A DNA stretch of 64,000 nucleotides from DATBGZ01 sp963803115 (lineage in GTDB: Bacteria > Actinomycetota > Actinomycetes > Mycobacteriales > Micromonosporaceae): assembly GCA_963803115.1 (NCBI GenBank), contig CAWDLN010000008.1:1-64000 (forward strand), in the 5' to 3' direction. The translations under genes were made by a program, and so were the position numbers. The notes beneath the pieces were generated by a model that saw only the letters and a program-made list of their open reading frames with translations, ran no database searches and had not been told where the DNA came from. Shown piece by piece: positions 35,304-44,264 of the stretch. The stretch's first letter is position 1; each line of letters opens with the position of its first letter.

Positions 35304-37244
35304 ATGAGCAACCGGAATCGCTACGGTGAGTGGCAGGGCGGTCCGGATCCACTCGCACCCCCGTACGACGTGCGGGCCGCGGTGGACTCGGTCGGCCGGG
35401 ACGTGTTGCGTGGCGGCAGCCTGCGTGAGGCCCTGCGCAACCTGCTTCGCGGTGGCTTACAGGGCCGGCGCGGTCTCGACGATCTCCTGGCCCGGGCGCG
35501 GCGCATGCGCCGTGAGGCGATGCGGCGAGGAGAACTCGACGGGGCCGTGACCCGGGCCCAGCAGCTGCTCGATCAGGCACTCGCGGCCGAGCGCGAGGAG
35601 CTCGGCCGCCGCGACGACGACGACGCGCGGTTCGCGGAATCCATTTTGGACAATCTGCCGAGGTCGACGGCTCGGGCGGTGGAGGAGCTCTCGGACTACC
35701 AGTGGGCGAGCCCCGAGGCGGGCGCGCTGTACCAGCAGATCCTCGACCAGCTCCGCCAGGAGATCGTGGACCACCAGTTCCGAGGCGTGCGGCAGGCGCT
35801 GTCGGACCCGGCCGCCCAGCAGGCCTTCTCGGAGATGATGAACGACCTCAACGACCTGCTCGAGCGGCACGCGCGCGGAGAGGACACGACCGATCAGTTC
35901 GCCGACTTCATGAACAAGCACGGCGACTACTTCCCCGAGAAGCCGTCCAATGTGGATGAACTGATCGACGCGCTGGCCCGACGAGCCGCGGCCGGGGAGC
36001 GTCTGATGCGTTCGCTCTCGCCGGCGCAGCAGGAGGAGCTGGCCGGACTCCTGCGGCAGGCGCTCGGCAACGGCGCCTTGGCCGCGCAGATGGGCCGGCT
36101 CGGCGACAACCTACGCGCGCTACGGCCCGATCTCAACTGGGGTCGAGGCGAGCGGATCCGCGGCGGCCGCGAGCTCGGGTACGGCGAGGCCGCCGGTGCG
36201 CTGGAGGAGATTGGCGACCTGGACGACCTGATGGACCAGCTGGGTCAGGAGATGCCGGGGTCCACTCTGGACGATATCGATGTCGAATCGGTGCAGCGCA
36301 ACCTCGGCCGGGATGCCGCCGACGACGTTCGCCGGCTGCAGGAGCTCGAGCGGGAGATGCGCCGCCAGGGTTGGGTTACCCGGGACTCGGACGGCCTCAC
36401 GCTGAGCCCGAAGGCGCTGCGGCGTCTGGGCCAGACCGCGTTGCGGACAGTCTTCGCCGACCTGGAGGCGAGCCGCCGCGGCCAGCACGACCTTCACGAT
36501 GCGGGCGCCGCGGGCGAGGTTACCGGGGCATCGCGGCCTTGGGAGTTCGGCGACGACCAGCCGCTCGACGTGGTCCGGACGGTGTCCCGGGCGGTGCGTC
36601 GATCGGGGGCGGGCACGCCGGTCCGGCTCGAGGTGGACGACTTTGAGGTGGTGGAGACCGAGCGCCGGGCGTCGGCCGCGGTGGCGCTATTGGTAGATCT
36701 GTCATGGTCGATGGAGTTGCGCGACTACTGGGGCCCGATGAAGCAGACCGCACTCGCGCTCTCGCACCTGGTCGCCACGAGGTTTCCCCAGGACGCCCTT
36801 CAGATCATCGGCTTTGGACTCAACGCGAGCCCGCTGTCCCAGACCGAACTGGCTGCCGCGGAACCAGATCAGGACAAGGGCACCAATCTCCAGTACGCGC
36901 TGCGCCTGGCCGGACGGCACCTGCGTAAGCACTCCGATGGTGAGCCGGTGATCCTCATCGTGACGGACGGCGAGCCGACCGCGCATAACACCGCGCATGG
37001 GCCGGTGTTCTGGTGGCCGCCGACCCGGGACACGATCGAGGCCACCATCGTCGAAGTGGACCATCTGACCCGGTACGGCGCGATGCTCAACTTCTTCATG
37101 CTGGGCGAGGATCCCGGCCTGCAACGCTTCGTCGACGCGGTCGCCCGGCGCAACGGCGGTCGGGTCTTCACGCCGTCGGCCGAGGACCTGGGCCGGTACG
37201 TCGTGGCTGACTACATCCGTGCCCGCCGCGGCCGCCGCACCTGA
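35304..37244 (+). CDS. VWA-domain partner of the MoxR-type ATPase
   Basis: 646 residues. The N-terminal two thirds is helical and charged (LLARARRMRREAMRRGELDGAVTRAQQLLDQ, LDDIDVESVQRNLGRDAADDVRRLQELEREMRRQGW). The C-terminal VWA domain has ALLVDLSWSMELRDYW, a MIDAS metal site of DxSxS type near residue 465, and VILIVTDGEPTAHNT. Pairs of MoxR/ChlI ATPase and VWA protein insert metals or activate target complexes. No target enzyme is evident nearby. Confidence 0.85.
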   Translation: MSNRNRYGEWQGGPDPLAPPYDVRAAVDSVGRDVLRGGSLREALRNLLRGGLQGRRGLDDLLARARRMRREAMRRGELDGAVTRAQQLLDQALAAEREELGRRDDDDARFAESILDNLPRSTARAVEELSDYQWASPEAGALYQQILDQLRQEIVDHQFRGVRQALSDPAAQQAFSEMMNDLNDLLERHARGEDTTDQFADFMNKHGDYFPEKPSNVDELIDALARRAAAGERLMRSLSPAQQEELAGLLRQALGNGALAAQMGRLGDNLRALRPDLNWGRGERIRGGRELGYGEAAGALEEIGDLDDLMDQLGQEMPGSTLDDIDVESVQRNLGRDAADDVRRLQELEREMRRQGWVTRDSDGLTLSPKALRRLGQTALRTVFADLEASRRGQHDLHDAGAAGEVTGASRPWEFGDDQPLDVVRTVSRAVRRSGAGTPVRLEVDDFEVVETERRASAAVALLVDLSWSMELRDYWGPMKQTALALSHLVATRFPQDALQIIGFGLNASPLSQTELAAAEPDQDKGTNLQYALRLAGRHLRKHSDGEPVILIVTDGEPTAHNTAHGPVFWWPPTRDTIEATIVEVDHLTRYGAMLNFFMLGEDPGLQRFVDAVARRNGGRVFTPSAEDLGRYVVADYIRARRGRRT

Positions 37245-37246
37245 AC

Positions 37247-37326
37247 GTTAAGCAGGGTCCCCTGTGCCGCGTTTGCTCGCGACTGCGGGGCTCGCTGACG
37301 CTCGCTCCTCGCGCTCGCGACTTAAC
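37247..37326. other. Gene-free segment with nested inverted repeats
   Basis: GTTAAG (37247) and CTTAAC (37321) bracket a region with CAGGG-TC-CCCTG and two copies of GCTCGCGACT. It can form several stems and probably terminates the VWA transcript; it may be a dispersed intergenic element. Confidence 0.45.
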
Positions 37327-37378
37327 GCGTTCTGCATAGAAAGGGATCCTTCCCAACCTGGCGTCCGACAATGGACGA

Positions 37379-38230
37379 GTGAGCAGAGATGGGTTCACGC
37401 TCGCCTATGACCGGGTTGGGACCGGGCCGCCGGTGGTGCTGCTGCACGGCTGGCCGGGAGACCGTACCGATTATGCCGACGTGGTTTCCCTTCTGGCGGA
37501 CGACGCCGAGCTGGTCGTGCCGGATCTGCGGGGTTTCGGCGAGTCGGACAAGCACCTGGCCGAGCCGGCCGAGCAGTACGGCGTCGGCGGCCAGGCCCGC
37601 AGCATCATCGGTCTGATCGAGGACCTCGCCCTCGATCGGCCAGTCCTCGCGGGTTACGACATCGGTAGCCGGATCGCCCAGACCGTCGGGCGATTTCGGC
37701 CGGACCTGGTGCGCGGCCTCGTCGTCACGCCACCGACGCCGGGCGTTGGAGCGCGCGTGCTCAATCCCGAGACCCAGCGCCAGTTCTGGTACCAGGCCTT
37801 TCATCGGCTCGATCTGGCCGAGCGCCTGCTCGATGGCAAGCCCGGGGCCGTTCGGGCGTACCTGCGACACTTCTGGCAAACATGGTCCGGGCCGGACTAC
37901 TCGGTGGACGACGCTCGAATCGACCACCTCGTATCGATGTATGGCAGTCCCGGAGCCTTCCTCGCATCGATCAACTGGTACCGTGCCGGACCCGCCGCCA
38001 CCGACCGTTATCTCGCTGAACGACCGCCCGACTCGACCGACGTGATCACCGTGCCGAGTGCGGTGCTCTGGCCCGGCGAGGACCCGTTGTTTCCCTACGA
38101 ATGGTCCGACGGACTCCACGCATACTTCTCCGACGTTCGCATCCAGCGCCTGGAGAATGTCGGCCATTTCGTACCGGTAGAGGCGGCGGCCGCGTTCGCC
38201 AGCGCGGTTCGTGGTTATCTGATCCCGTGA
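37379..38230 (+). CDS. Alpha/beta hydrolase, epoxide hydrolase-like
   Basis: 283 residues from GTG 37379. HGWPGDRTDYADVV (oxyanion loop HGWPG), VPDLRGFGESDK, nucleophile elbow AGYDIGSRIAQ (Asp94), AVLWPGEDPLFP (acid) and NVGHFVPVEAA (His). Asp as nucleophile and HGWPG suggest an epoxide hydrolase or dehalogenase rather than a serine esterase. Its stop overlaps the start of an ArsR-type regulator gene by four bases, so the two are coupled. Confidence 0.82.
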   Translation: MSRDGFTLAYDRVGTGPPVVLLHGWPGDRTDYADVVSLLADDAELVVPDLRGFGESDKHLAEPAEQYGVGGQARSIIGLIEDLALDRPVLAGYDIGSRIAQTVGRFRPDLVRGLVVTPPTPGVGARVLNPETQRQFWYQAFHRLDLAERLLDGKPGAVRAYLRHFWQTWSGPDYSVDDARIDHLVSMYGSPGAFLASINWYRAGPAATDRYLAERPPDSTDVITVPSAVLWPGEDPLFPYEWSDGLHAYFSDVRIQRLENVGHFVPVEAAAAFASAVRGYLIP

Positions 38231-38799
38231 CGACCGCGGAGCGAACGAAGATCAGTGACCCGGCGGTGATGCGCGCCCTCGCGCACCCGGCCCGTCTGGA
38301 GTTGCTTGAATACCTTTCCCAGACCCGAGATGGCGCCACCGCGACCGAGTGCTCGGTTGTGGTCGGGCTCAGCCCAAGTGCGACCAGCTACCACCTCCGG
38401 GCGTTGGCCAAGGTCGGCATGATTCGGGAGGCGCCGAGCCGGGGCGACGGGCGCGAGCGGCTGTGGCAGGCCAGCTACCGGCAGTACGAGGTCGGCATGG
38501 AACGAGACGCGGGCGACGAGGAGCGGGCGGCCGAGGCCGCGATGGTTGAGGCAGTTCTGGCCCGGCAGAACGAGAAGGTGCGGCACTACATAGCCGGCGT
38601 GCACACCGAGACACAGGAGTGGTTCGACGCCGGGACGATCTCTGAGCAGAGGCTCGCCATCACGGCTCGCGAGCTTACGAGGCTGCTCAAGCAGATCGAC
38701 GAGCTGACCGAGCCGTTCAAGCGACTGAACCGGGAACGGCCACCGAAGGGCGCGCGCACGGTGTCGTTCCAGATCCGGGCTGTGCCCGTCGACTCATAG
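38227..38799 (+). CDS. ArsR-type winged-helix transcriptional regulator
   Basis: 190 residues from GTG 38227. KISDPAVMRALAHPARLELLEYL, ATATECSVVVGLSPSATSYHLRALAKVGMIREAP and RERLWQAS form the HTH_20/ArsR DNA-binding domain; no cysteine metal site is seen. The C-terminal half is helical and probably dimerises or binds a ligand. Coupled to the hydrolase gene; candidate binder of the palindrome at the nearby MFS gene (inference). Confidence 0.85.
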   Translation: MTTAERTKISDPAVMRALAHPARLELLEYLSQTRDGATATECSVVVGLSPSATSYHLRALAKVGMIREAPSRGDGRERLWQASYRQYEVGMERDAGDEERAAEAAMVEAVLARQNEKVRHYIAGVHTETQEWFDAGTISEQRLAITARELTRLLKQIDELTEPFKRLNRERPPKGARTVSFQIRAVPVDS

Positions 38800-38861
38800 C
38801 CGTTTGCGCGTTGCCCTGTCCGGGTGGGACTACCTCGTCGGACTCGTCGATGGAGGGCGCT

Positions 38862-39233
38862 ATGCCGGACGGAAGAGGTGCGACGCTGCTGGCCCAGGTC
38901 GACCGCCTTCAGGTGGTACGCCCGCTGAGCGTCATGCACGGATACGAGCTCTGTCCCGACATCCATCTGGCCCTATCGGTGGCGCAAAGGTTGCTCAGGT
39001 CGCGCAACCGGCGCGTCGCCGATACCACTGACGGAGATTCCAGCGACGCCCTGCTCAGGGAGTTGCGCGCTCTGGGTGTGGATGCCGCGGCCCCTCAGCT
39101 CATCGCCATGGTGGCGCTGATCGACGCCGCCGTAGACCGGCTCGCCGACGCCGGCGCGATGAGTGAGGACGAGGCGTGGGCCGAGATCCGCAAGGACGTC
39201 CTGCGCAAGCACTGCCAGGACCCATCGCCGTAG
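38862..39233 (+). CDS. Hypothetical protein, 123 residues
   Basis: MPDGRGATLLAQVDRLQVVRPLSVMHGYELCPDIHLALSVAQRLL followed by a helical, acidic C-terminus (QLIAMVALIDAAVDRLADAGAMSEDEAWAEIRKDVLRK). GGAGGG lies five bases before ATG 38862, which sets the start. No family recognised; no membrane segment. Two bases before TTG 39237, the earliest possible start of the MFS frame. Confidence 0.6.
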   Translation: MPDGRGATLLAQVDRLQVVRPLSVMHGYELCPDIHLALSVAQRLLRSRNRRVADTTDGDSSDALLRELRALGVDAAAPQLIAMVALIDAAVDRLADAGAMSEDEAWAEIRKDVLRKHCQDPSP

Positions 39234-39248
39234 ACCTTGCGCTTTCCA

Positions 39249-39286
39249 GATGTGAAGGACATACTTCGAAACATGTCCTTCACATC
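39249..39286. promoter_or_regulatory. Near-perfect 38-bp palindrome covering the MFS start codon
   Basis: GATGTGAAGGACAT (39249-39262) and its exact complement ATGTCCTTCACATC (39273-39286) flank a ten-base spacer whose centre, TTCGAA, is itself symmetric. Only two base pairs of the whole 38 mismatch. The right arm begins with the ATG of the MFS gene. Likely operator for a dimeric or tetrameric repressor. Confidence 0.75.
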
Positions 39287-40526
39287 TTCCTCGGCGGTGC
39301 GCTCGCGTTGGGCCGACGTCTCGATCGCCTCGGCGGCACAGTTCCTCGGCGCCCTGGGCACCTTCCTGGTGATGGTGACCCAGGTCCTGGCACTGCAGCA
39401 GCGCGGCGCTACCGGGCTCGAGGTCGCCGCACTGGTGATCTGCGAGGCGGTGCCGATGGTCGTGTTGGGCAAGCCGATCGGCTGGATCGTGGACCGGGTC
39501 GACAGCCGGGTGCTCCTGATCGTCGCTGGTGCTGGCCAGGTACTCTCCTGCCTGGCGATGGCCTACGCAAGCGGATTCACCGCGGTGATCGGAGGAGTGC
39601 TCGCCCTTTCGGTCGCGAGTGCGGTGTCGGTCCCCGCCCGCCAGGCGCTGCTGCCCGCGATGGTGATCCGAGATGACCTGCCCCGAGCGAACGCCATCGG
39701 CCAGAGTGCGGGGGCGGCGGGCATGATGATCGGTCCAGCCATGGCCGGGTTCCTCGTCGGCGGAGTTGGTCCACAACAGACGGTGCGATTCGCGGCATTC
39801 GGGTTCGTTGCGACGATCGTTGCCGGCCTGATGATCCGGACCCGACGCGGTGGACGAGCGCCGGCCGCGGGACCGGCGCGGTCATCGGAGTTAGACGCCG
39901 CCTGGAGTCTCAAGCAGGATCCACTGCTACGCAGCTGCGTCTGGGGCCTGACCGCGGTGATAGCCGCGGCGGGCGCGGTGAACGTGGTGCTGGTCTTCTT
40001 CGTCATGGGCACGCTGCGGAGCTCCACCCAGATGTACGGCGTGATCGATGCGATGTGGACGGTCGGGATGCTTGCCGGCGCCTGGCTGTTCAGCGTCGTC
40101 GTCAAGCCGGGTACGAGCGACGCCACCCTGGCCCGGCGGCTCATCTTCACCGCGGGGTTCCTGTCGGTCGCCGTCGTCGCTGTCGGAACGGCGCCGAGCG
40201 CATGGTGGATCGTGCCATGGTACCTGTTTGGTGGTGCCCAGAATGGCGGCCTGAATGTGCTCGGTGGCACGCTGATGGGTCGCCGGGTGCCAGCCAACGC
40301 GCGGGGCCGGGCCAACGCCGCCTTGGCGATGCGGGTGCAGGCAGGTGCCTTGATCGGCTACGTGGCCGGCGGTCTGGTGCTGCAACTCGCAGAGCCTCGG
40401 TGGGTGGTCATCGGGTGTGGCATCCTCGGCGTCGCGACGGCCGCAGTCGTGTTGCCCCTCGTGGCAGGGTCCGCTCGCATCCCCGGCTCATCGGTTGAGC
40501 CGTCCGAAGTCGAGCTTGTCGCATAA
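39273..40526 (+). CDS. MFS transporter (drug exporter-like)
   Basis: About 417 residues, roughly twelve membrane helices. PIGWIVDRVDSRVLLIVAG is the cytoplasmic loop 2-3 motif, and RQALLPAMVIRDDLPRANAIGQSAGAAGMMIGPAMAGFLVG resembles the MFS_3/enterobactin exporter-like family. The ATG at 39273 starts inside the right arm of the palindrome; the frame is open to a TTG at 39237. Substrate unknown. The overlapping palindrome suggests repression by a local regulator. Confidence 0.85.
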   Translation: MSFTSSSAVRSRWADVSIASAAQFLGALGTFLVMVTQVLALQQRGATGLEVAALVICEAVPMVVLGKPIGWIVDRVDSRVLLIVAGAGQVLSCLAMAYASGFTAVIGGVLALSVASAVSVPARQALLPAMVIRDDLPRANAIGQSAGAAGMMIGPAMAGFLVGGVGPQQTVRFAAFGFVATIVAGLMIRTRRGGRAPAAGPARSSELDAAWSLKQDPLLRSCVWGLTAVIAAAGAVNVVLVFFVMGTLRSSTQMYGVIDAMWTVGMLAGAWLFSVVVKPGTSDATLARRLIFTAGFLSVAVVAVGTAPSAWWIVPWYLFGGAQNGGLNVLGGTLMGRRVPANARGRANAALAMRVQAGALIGYVAGGLVLQLAEPRWVVIGCGILGVATAAVVLPLVAGSARIPGSSVEPSEVELVA

Positions 40527-40584
40527 GAACGAGTGCCTACGTCGACGGCGCCAGAGTCCCGCTCTCCGTGCGGTCGGCGGCGCG

Positions 40585-41334
40585 TCAGCGGCGGCGGCGC
40601 AGGGTCGCGGCAGCCAACCCACCAGCCACGACCACGATGGCTGCCAGCACCGCCATCTCGTACCAGTTGACGCCCGCACCGAGCCACGGGTCCTGCAGGG
40701 CTACGACGAGATGGCGCAGCGGTAGGAATTCGCCAACGCGGTTCAGCACCGAGCTGAGCACCTCCGGTGGCGGCCCAGCGCCGGAAAGCATCTGCATGGT
40801 GAACCACAGAAGGATGCCGATGCCCTGCGCGGCCCGAGCCGTCGGCATCACGGCACCGAGAAAGACACCGATCGAGGCAAACGCCACAGTGCCCAACATC
40901 GCCGCTAGCAGCACCGCGGACCAGGAGACCGGCCAATCGATGTCGTACGTCAGCTTGGCGAGCCCGATGAGTATGACCGACCCGGCGAGTACCCCGACGA
41001 AAAGTACAGCCAACTGGGACGTGAGCAACGCACGCACAGGCAGTCGGGCGGCCTGGAAACGGCGGAGCACCCCGCGCTCACGGTAGGAGGCGATGTGGAC
41101 CGGGAGTCCGATGACACCAAGGGACGCCACGACCAGGGCCACATAGGCCGGCACGTAGAAGTCGGTGGGGCCGACACCTCGAAAGACGACACCTTGCGGA
41201 TCGGGCGTATTGCCGAAGACCTCGGCCAGGACGTACAGCACGAGCGGTGGCAGGGCAAGTGTGAACACCACCGTGATCGGGTCGCGGAGGAAGAGCTTGA
41301 GTTCAATCCAGGAAAGCGCGCGAATGGCACGCAT
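40585..41334 (-). CDS. ABC-2 type exporter permease
   Basis: 249 residues with six helices: WIELKLFLRDPITVVFTLALPPLVLYVLAE at the N-terminus, GLPVHIASYRERGVLRRFQAARLPVRALLTSQL (the conserved cytoplasmic RERG segment), and GIGILLWFTMQMLSGAGPPPEVLSSVLNRVGEFLPLRHLVVAL. Starts one base into the ATPase stop (TGATG), so it is the membrane half of that transporter. Converges with the MFS gene. Confidence 0.9.
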   Translation of the reverse strand: MRAIRALSWIELKLFLRDPITVVFTLALPPLVLYVLAEVFGNTPDPQGVVFRGVGPTDFYVPAYVALVVASLGVIGLPVHIASYRERGVLRRFQAARLPVRALLTSQLAVLFVGVLAGSVILIGLAKLTYDIDWPVSWSAVLLAAMLGTVAFASIGVFLGAVMPTARAAQGIGILLWFTMQMLSGAGPPPEVLSSVLNRVGEFLPLRHLVVALQDPWLGAGVNWYEMAVLAAIVVVAGGLAAATLRRRR

Positions 41335-42248
41335 CAGCTGTGCTCCTTTGTGGCGGCGATGAGGCTCAGGTATGCGTCTTCGAGCGTGGGTCGATCGATG
41401 TCCAGCTCCACATCGGTCAGCCCGGCGGTGGCCAGGGCATGGCCGAGGTTGACCAGAAACGCACCAGACCCGTGGATCTCGACGCGGCCGTCCTGAACGC
41501 GAGCGGAATGGATACCAGCCAGGCGGCCCAGGTCCGGCAGCGCCGTTCCGGATGGGACTCGGAATCGCACTTTGGTTGGCCCGCCGTACCGGTCGATGAC
41601 GTGAGCCGGGGTCCCGGATGCAACGACCCTTCCGCCGGAAAGGACGGCCATCCGGTCGCAGAGCCGCTGCGCCTCATCCATGAAATGCGTCACGAGTACA
41701 ACCGTTGCTCCGTCGCGGCGCACCTGTTCGACCAGGTCCCACACCTCGCGCCGGGCGTTGGGATCGAGGCCGGTGGTCATCTCGTCGAGAAACACCATGC
41801 GGGGTTGGGCAACGAGCGCGAGCGCCACGAGGAGTCGCTGCCGCTGTCCCCCGGACAGGCTTCCGAAGGTCGAGTTTCGCTTGGCACCGAGACCCCACTG
41901 GTCGACTAGCTTCGCCTCATCAATGTGAGTGCGCGCCAACGCTGAGAACAGATGCAGCGCCTCCGACACCTTGATCCGGTCGGGCAGCGCCGAGTCCTGC
42001 AACTGGGCACCGACGAGCCGGCCGACGCCGTCCGGATCGGACCGAGGATCAATGTCGAACACCCGGATCCGGCCCGAATCGGCCAGCCGCAGGCCGTACG
42101 CACACTCCACCGTCGTGGTCTTGCCAGAGCCGTTAGGCCCGAGGATGCCGAAGATCTCTCCCTCGTCCACGGTCAGGTCGATGCCGTCAACTGCCCGCGT
42201 CACACCGTACGCCTTGTGCAGGTCTTCGATGACCAGGGCTGGCGCCAT
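41334..42248 (-). CDS. ABC exporter ATPase (DrrA-like)
   Basis: 304 residues from MAPALVIEDLHKAYGVTRAVDG. Walker A GPNGSGKTTTVECAYGL, signature FGSLSGGQRQRLLVALALV, Walker B MVFLDEMTTGLDP, switch VTHFMDEAQRLCDRMAVL, and a C-terminal domain of the DrrA/NodI exporter type. Walker B has DEMT in place of the usual DEPT. Substrate unknown. Confidence 0.92.
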   Translation of the reverse strand: MAPALVIEDLHKAYGVTRAVDGIDLTVDEGEIFGILGPNGSGKTTTVECAYGLRLADSGRIRVFDIDPRSDPDGVGRLVGAQLQDSALPDRIKVSEALHLFSALARTHIDEAKLVDQWGLGAKRNSTFGSLSGGQRQRLLVALALVAQPRMVFLDEMTTGLDPNARREVWDLVEQVRRDGATVVLVTHFMDEAQRLCDRMAVLSGGRVVASGTPAHVIDRYGGPTKVRFRVPSGTALPDLGRLAGIHSARVQDGRVEIHGSGAFLVNLGHALATAGLTDVELDIDRPTLEDAYLSLIAATKEHS

Positions 42249-42253
42249 GCCGA

Positions 42254-42790
42254 TCACGCCGTGATGAGCAGGTAGCGACGCACGGATGGTGTCCATGGCA
42301 GCAGCAGCAGCGCCACACCAATGCCGCCGTAGACCGCTTCGAGCCAGGAGAACCCTGGAATGTATGCCACTTCCAGAGCTATCCATACGATGTGGCCCGC
42401 TCCAATGAGGACAGTTCCCAGCCAGGCCCAGTGGCGGCCAGTCCACCGCTCCACGAACCCCAGCCAACGCACGCGCGGCCGGCGGAGCAGTCCGTCCGCC
42501 ATGACCAGCGAGCCGAGCCCGAACCCGACGCCCAGGACCAATCCGGGAATTAGCCAGCTGTCGACGAACGGGCTCCGATCCAACCAATCCGGAGGGAACG
42601 ATTCGACACCCCAGATGCCGAACGTCAGCTCCACGCCGCCTGCGCCGGCGCTGACTCCGAGCACCCAGAGCAAACCGATCGTCGTCACGACGGCGATCGG
42701 AGAACGTCGACGTGCGCTCGTCCGCGTAGAGACGATGACGTTGACCAGTTGTGCAACCACAACGATCACCAACCAATCTGTTCGGTCCAC
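42254..42790 (-). CDS. Four-helix membrane protein, unknown
   Basis: 178 residues: WLVIVVVAQLVNVIVS, AVVTTIGLLWVLGVSAGAG, SWLIPGLVLGVGFGLGSLVM, WAWLGTVLIGAGHIVWIALEV and AVYGGIGVALLLLPW. No family recognised. It lies six bases upstream of the ABC ATPase and overlaps the preceding membrane gene by 25 bases, so the four minus-strand genes form one operon. Confidence 0.7.
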   Translation of the reverse strand: MDRTDWLVIVVVAQLVNVIVSTRTSARRRSPIAVVTTIGLLWVLGVSAGAGGVELTFGIWGVESFPPDWLDRSPFVDSWLIPGLVLGVGFGLGSLVMADGLLRRPRVRWLGFVERWTGRHWAWLGTVLIGAGHIVWIALEVAYIPGFSWLEAVYGGIGVALLLLPWTPSVRRYLLITA

Positions 42791-43155
42791 TCAGGTCGGA
42801 CAACGGCCAAGGCGACCACCACCACGTCGATCGCGACGCCGGCCAGCAGGCGTGCATCCCAGAACGCGACGAGCAATCCAAGCGACAGCCCGCCCGCGAT
42901 GATGGCCAAGAGCGGCCAACCGGCCGACAGCCCCGGCACACCCCATACGGCCATCACGAGAAGGGCGAACGCCGCCGCTGTCGCGAGGATGAGCGTCCAT
43001 CCGACCGGGCGGCGGGCGGCTTTCGGTACGAGCCAGGACGACCGAAGCGTGAATGGGTACTTGGGGTCGTTCGCTTCTGGCACCAGATACAGCAGATGCA
43101 CCAATCCATGGGCGAGCAGCAGCAGCCCGGCCAAGGCCCGGATCAGTTTTGCCAC
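42766..43155 (-). CDS. Small multi-pass membrane protein, unknown
   Basis: 129 residues: IRALAGLLLLAHGLVHLLYL, GWTLILATAAAFALLVMAVWG, PLLAIIAGGLSLGLLVAFW and GVAIDVVVVALAVV. The N-terminal GLVHLLYL and a KYPFTLRSSWLVP loop are all that stands out. First gene of the minus-strand transporter operon. Confidence 0.7.
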   Translation of the reverse strand: MAKLIRALAGLLLLAHGLVHLLYLVPEANDPKYPFTLRSSWLVPKAARRPVGWTLILATAAAFALLVMAVWGVPGLSAGWPLLAIIAGGLSLGLLVAFWDARLLAGVAIDVVVVALAVVRPEWTEQIGW

Positions 43156-43270
43156 GCCCGATCCTCCAAACCCTCAGACCGACGTGACGCGTTCCGTCAC
43201 TGCCCACAGCTTGATCGCGCTTACATGGGCCTGGCACCCGCGAAAGTCCACTACCGTCAGGACCAAGGTC

Positions 43271-44011
43271 CTATGTGGTGACCGACGACGCGGGTGCATG
43301 AGCCGATTTGCCAAACCCGCGCAGTTTCAGGCCGACCACCACGAACCACACGAGAAGCAGGATTCCGTAGACCGAGTAGCCGGCGCCGAGCACCGGGCGC
43401 AGCGTTTCGGACACGACGCCGATGGCACCGGTGGCGACGCCGAGGTAGGCGACCCACCGCGGGAAGACGCCCCTGGTCATGACCAGCGAGACGAGCAGGA
43501 TGCCGACCGTGGTCAGCACCCCGACGACGCTTGGCGTGTTGTTCTCTGCGATGAAGCCCTCCGCGACGGTCGCGAGGGCCGTCCGCCGTTCGGCGGTGGT
43601 CGCCCCCGAGTACTGATCGGCCAGGTACACCAGCGCCGGCGCGCCGCCGCCGCTCGTCGGTAGGGCCAGCGTCAACGCCCAGGCGCTCATACCAATCAGT
43701 CCGGCGATCGCGGCGTAACCCTTCTCGAGCTGCCACAGCGCGGCCGTGACCGCCAGGAACACCACCATCGCCAACACGCCGGGCGCGATCCACAGCACCT
43801 GTTCGACGATGTATAGCCACTTGTGCGACGAGATGTACTCCAGCGTCTGCGCACCGCTGGCATCCAGCGGAGGCGGCGACGCGGATACAAGCGCGATGGC
43901 CACGAGGTACGGAACGACAATGACCATCCCGGACCACCCACCGACCCGATACAGACTGCGCCACGAGGGATCCGGGCTGCCCGAACCAGCCCCGGCGTTC
44001 GACGTCCTCAT
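43271..44011 (-). CDS. DUF4386-like multi-pass membrane protein
   Basis: 246 residues from MRTSNAGAGSGSPDPSWRSLYRVGG. Six hydrophobic segments (MVIVVPYLVAIALVS, VEQVLWIAPGVLAMVVFLAVTAALW, YAAIAGLIGMSAWALTLAL, VVGVLTTVGILLVSLVM, WVAYLGVATGAIGVVSETL, VYGILLLVWFVVVGLKL). The layout resembles DUF4386 proteins of unknown function. About 250 bases without a gene separate it from the divergent ABC operon. Confidence 0.65.
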   Translation of the reverse strand: MRTSNAGAGSGSPDPSWRSLYRVGGWSGMVIVVPYLVAIALVSASPPPLDASGAQTLEYISSHKWLYIVEQVLWIAPGVLAMVVFLAVTAALWQLEKGYAAIAGLIGMSAWALTLALPTSGGGAPALVYLADQYSGATTAERRTALATVAEGFIAENNTPSVVGVLTTVGILLVSLVMTRGVFPRWVAYLGVATGAIGVVSETLRPVLGAGYSVYGILLLVWFVVVGLKLRGFGKSAHAPASSVTT

Positions 44012-44264
44012 TCTGGTTCTCCTCGTTCCGATGGGCCTCCGTGAGGCCAACCTCAGCATCTCAGCGTCGCAGTTCGCGGCCGGGGCGACCAGGGACCAAC
44101 GACCCAGATGCCTGCGCGCCAGTCGGCTGTCCACAGTGGTCAGAAGGGCCGGCGCTGGGCCATTCGGTCCGAACGAGGAGTCGTCCGGCACTACCAGGCC
44201 CAGAAACCCGTTCCTAGCGTCGAGGCGAGGGCGATAGTCCGGTGGGTCGACGGGAGGTCGCGAC

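Noticed and set aside
37247..37326. Possible tRNA or structured RNA gene
   Set aside because: The stems are nested short inverted repeats with no cloverleaf or conserved loop; no tRNA could be recognised anywhere in the window.
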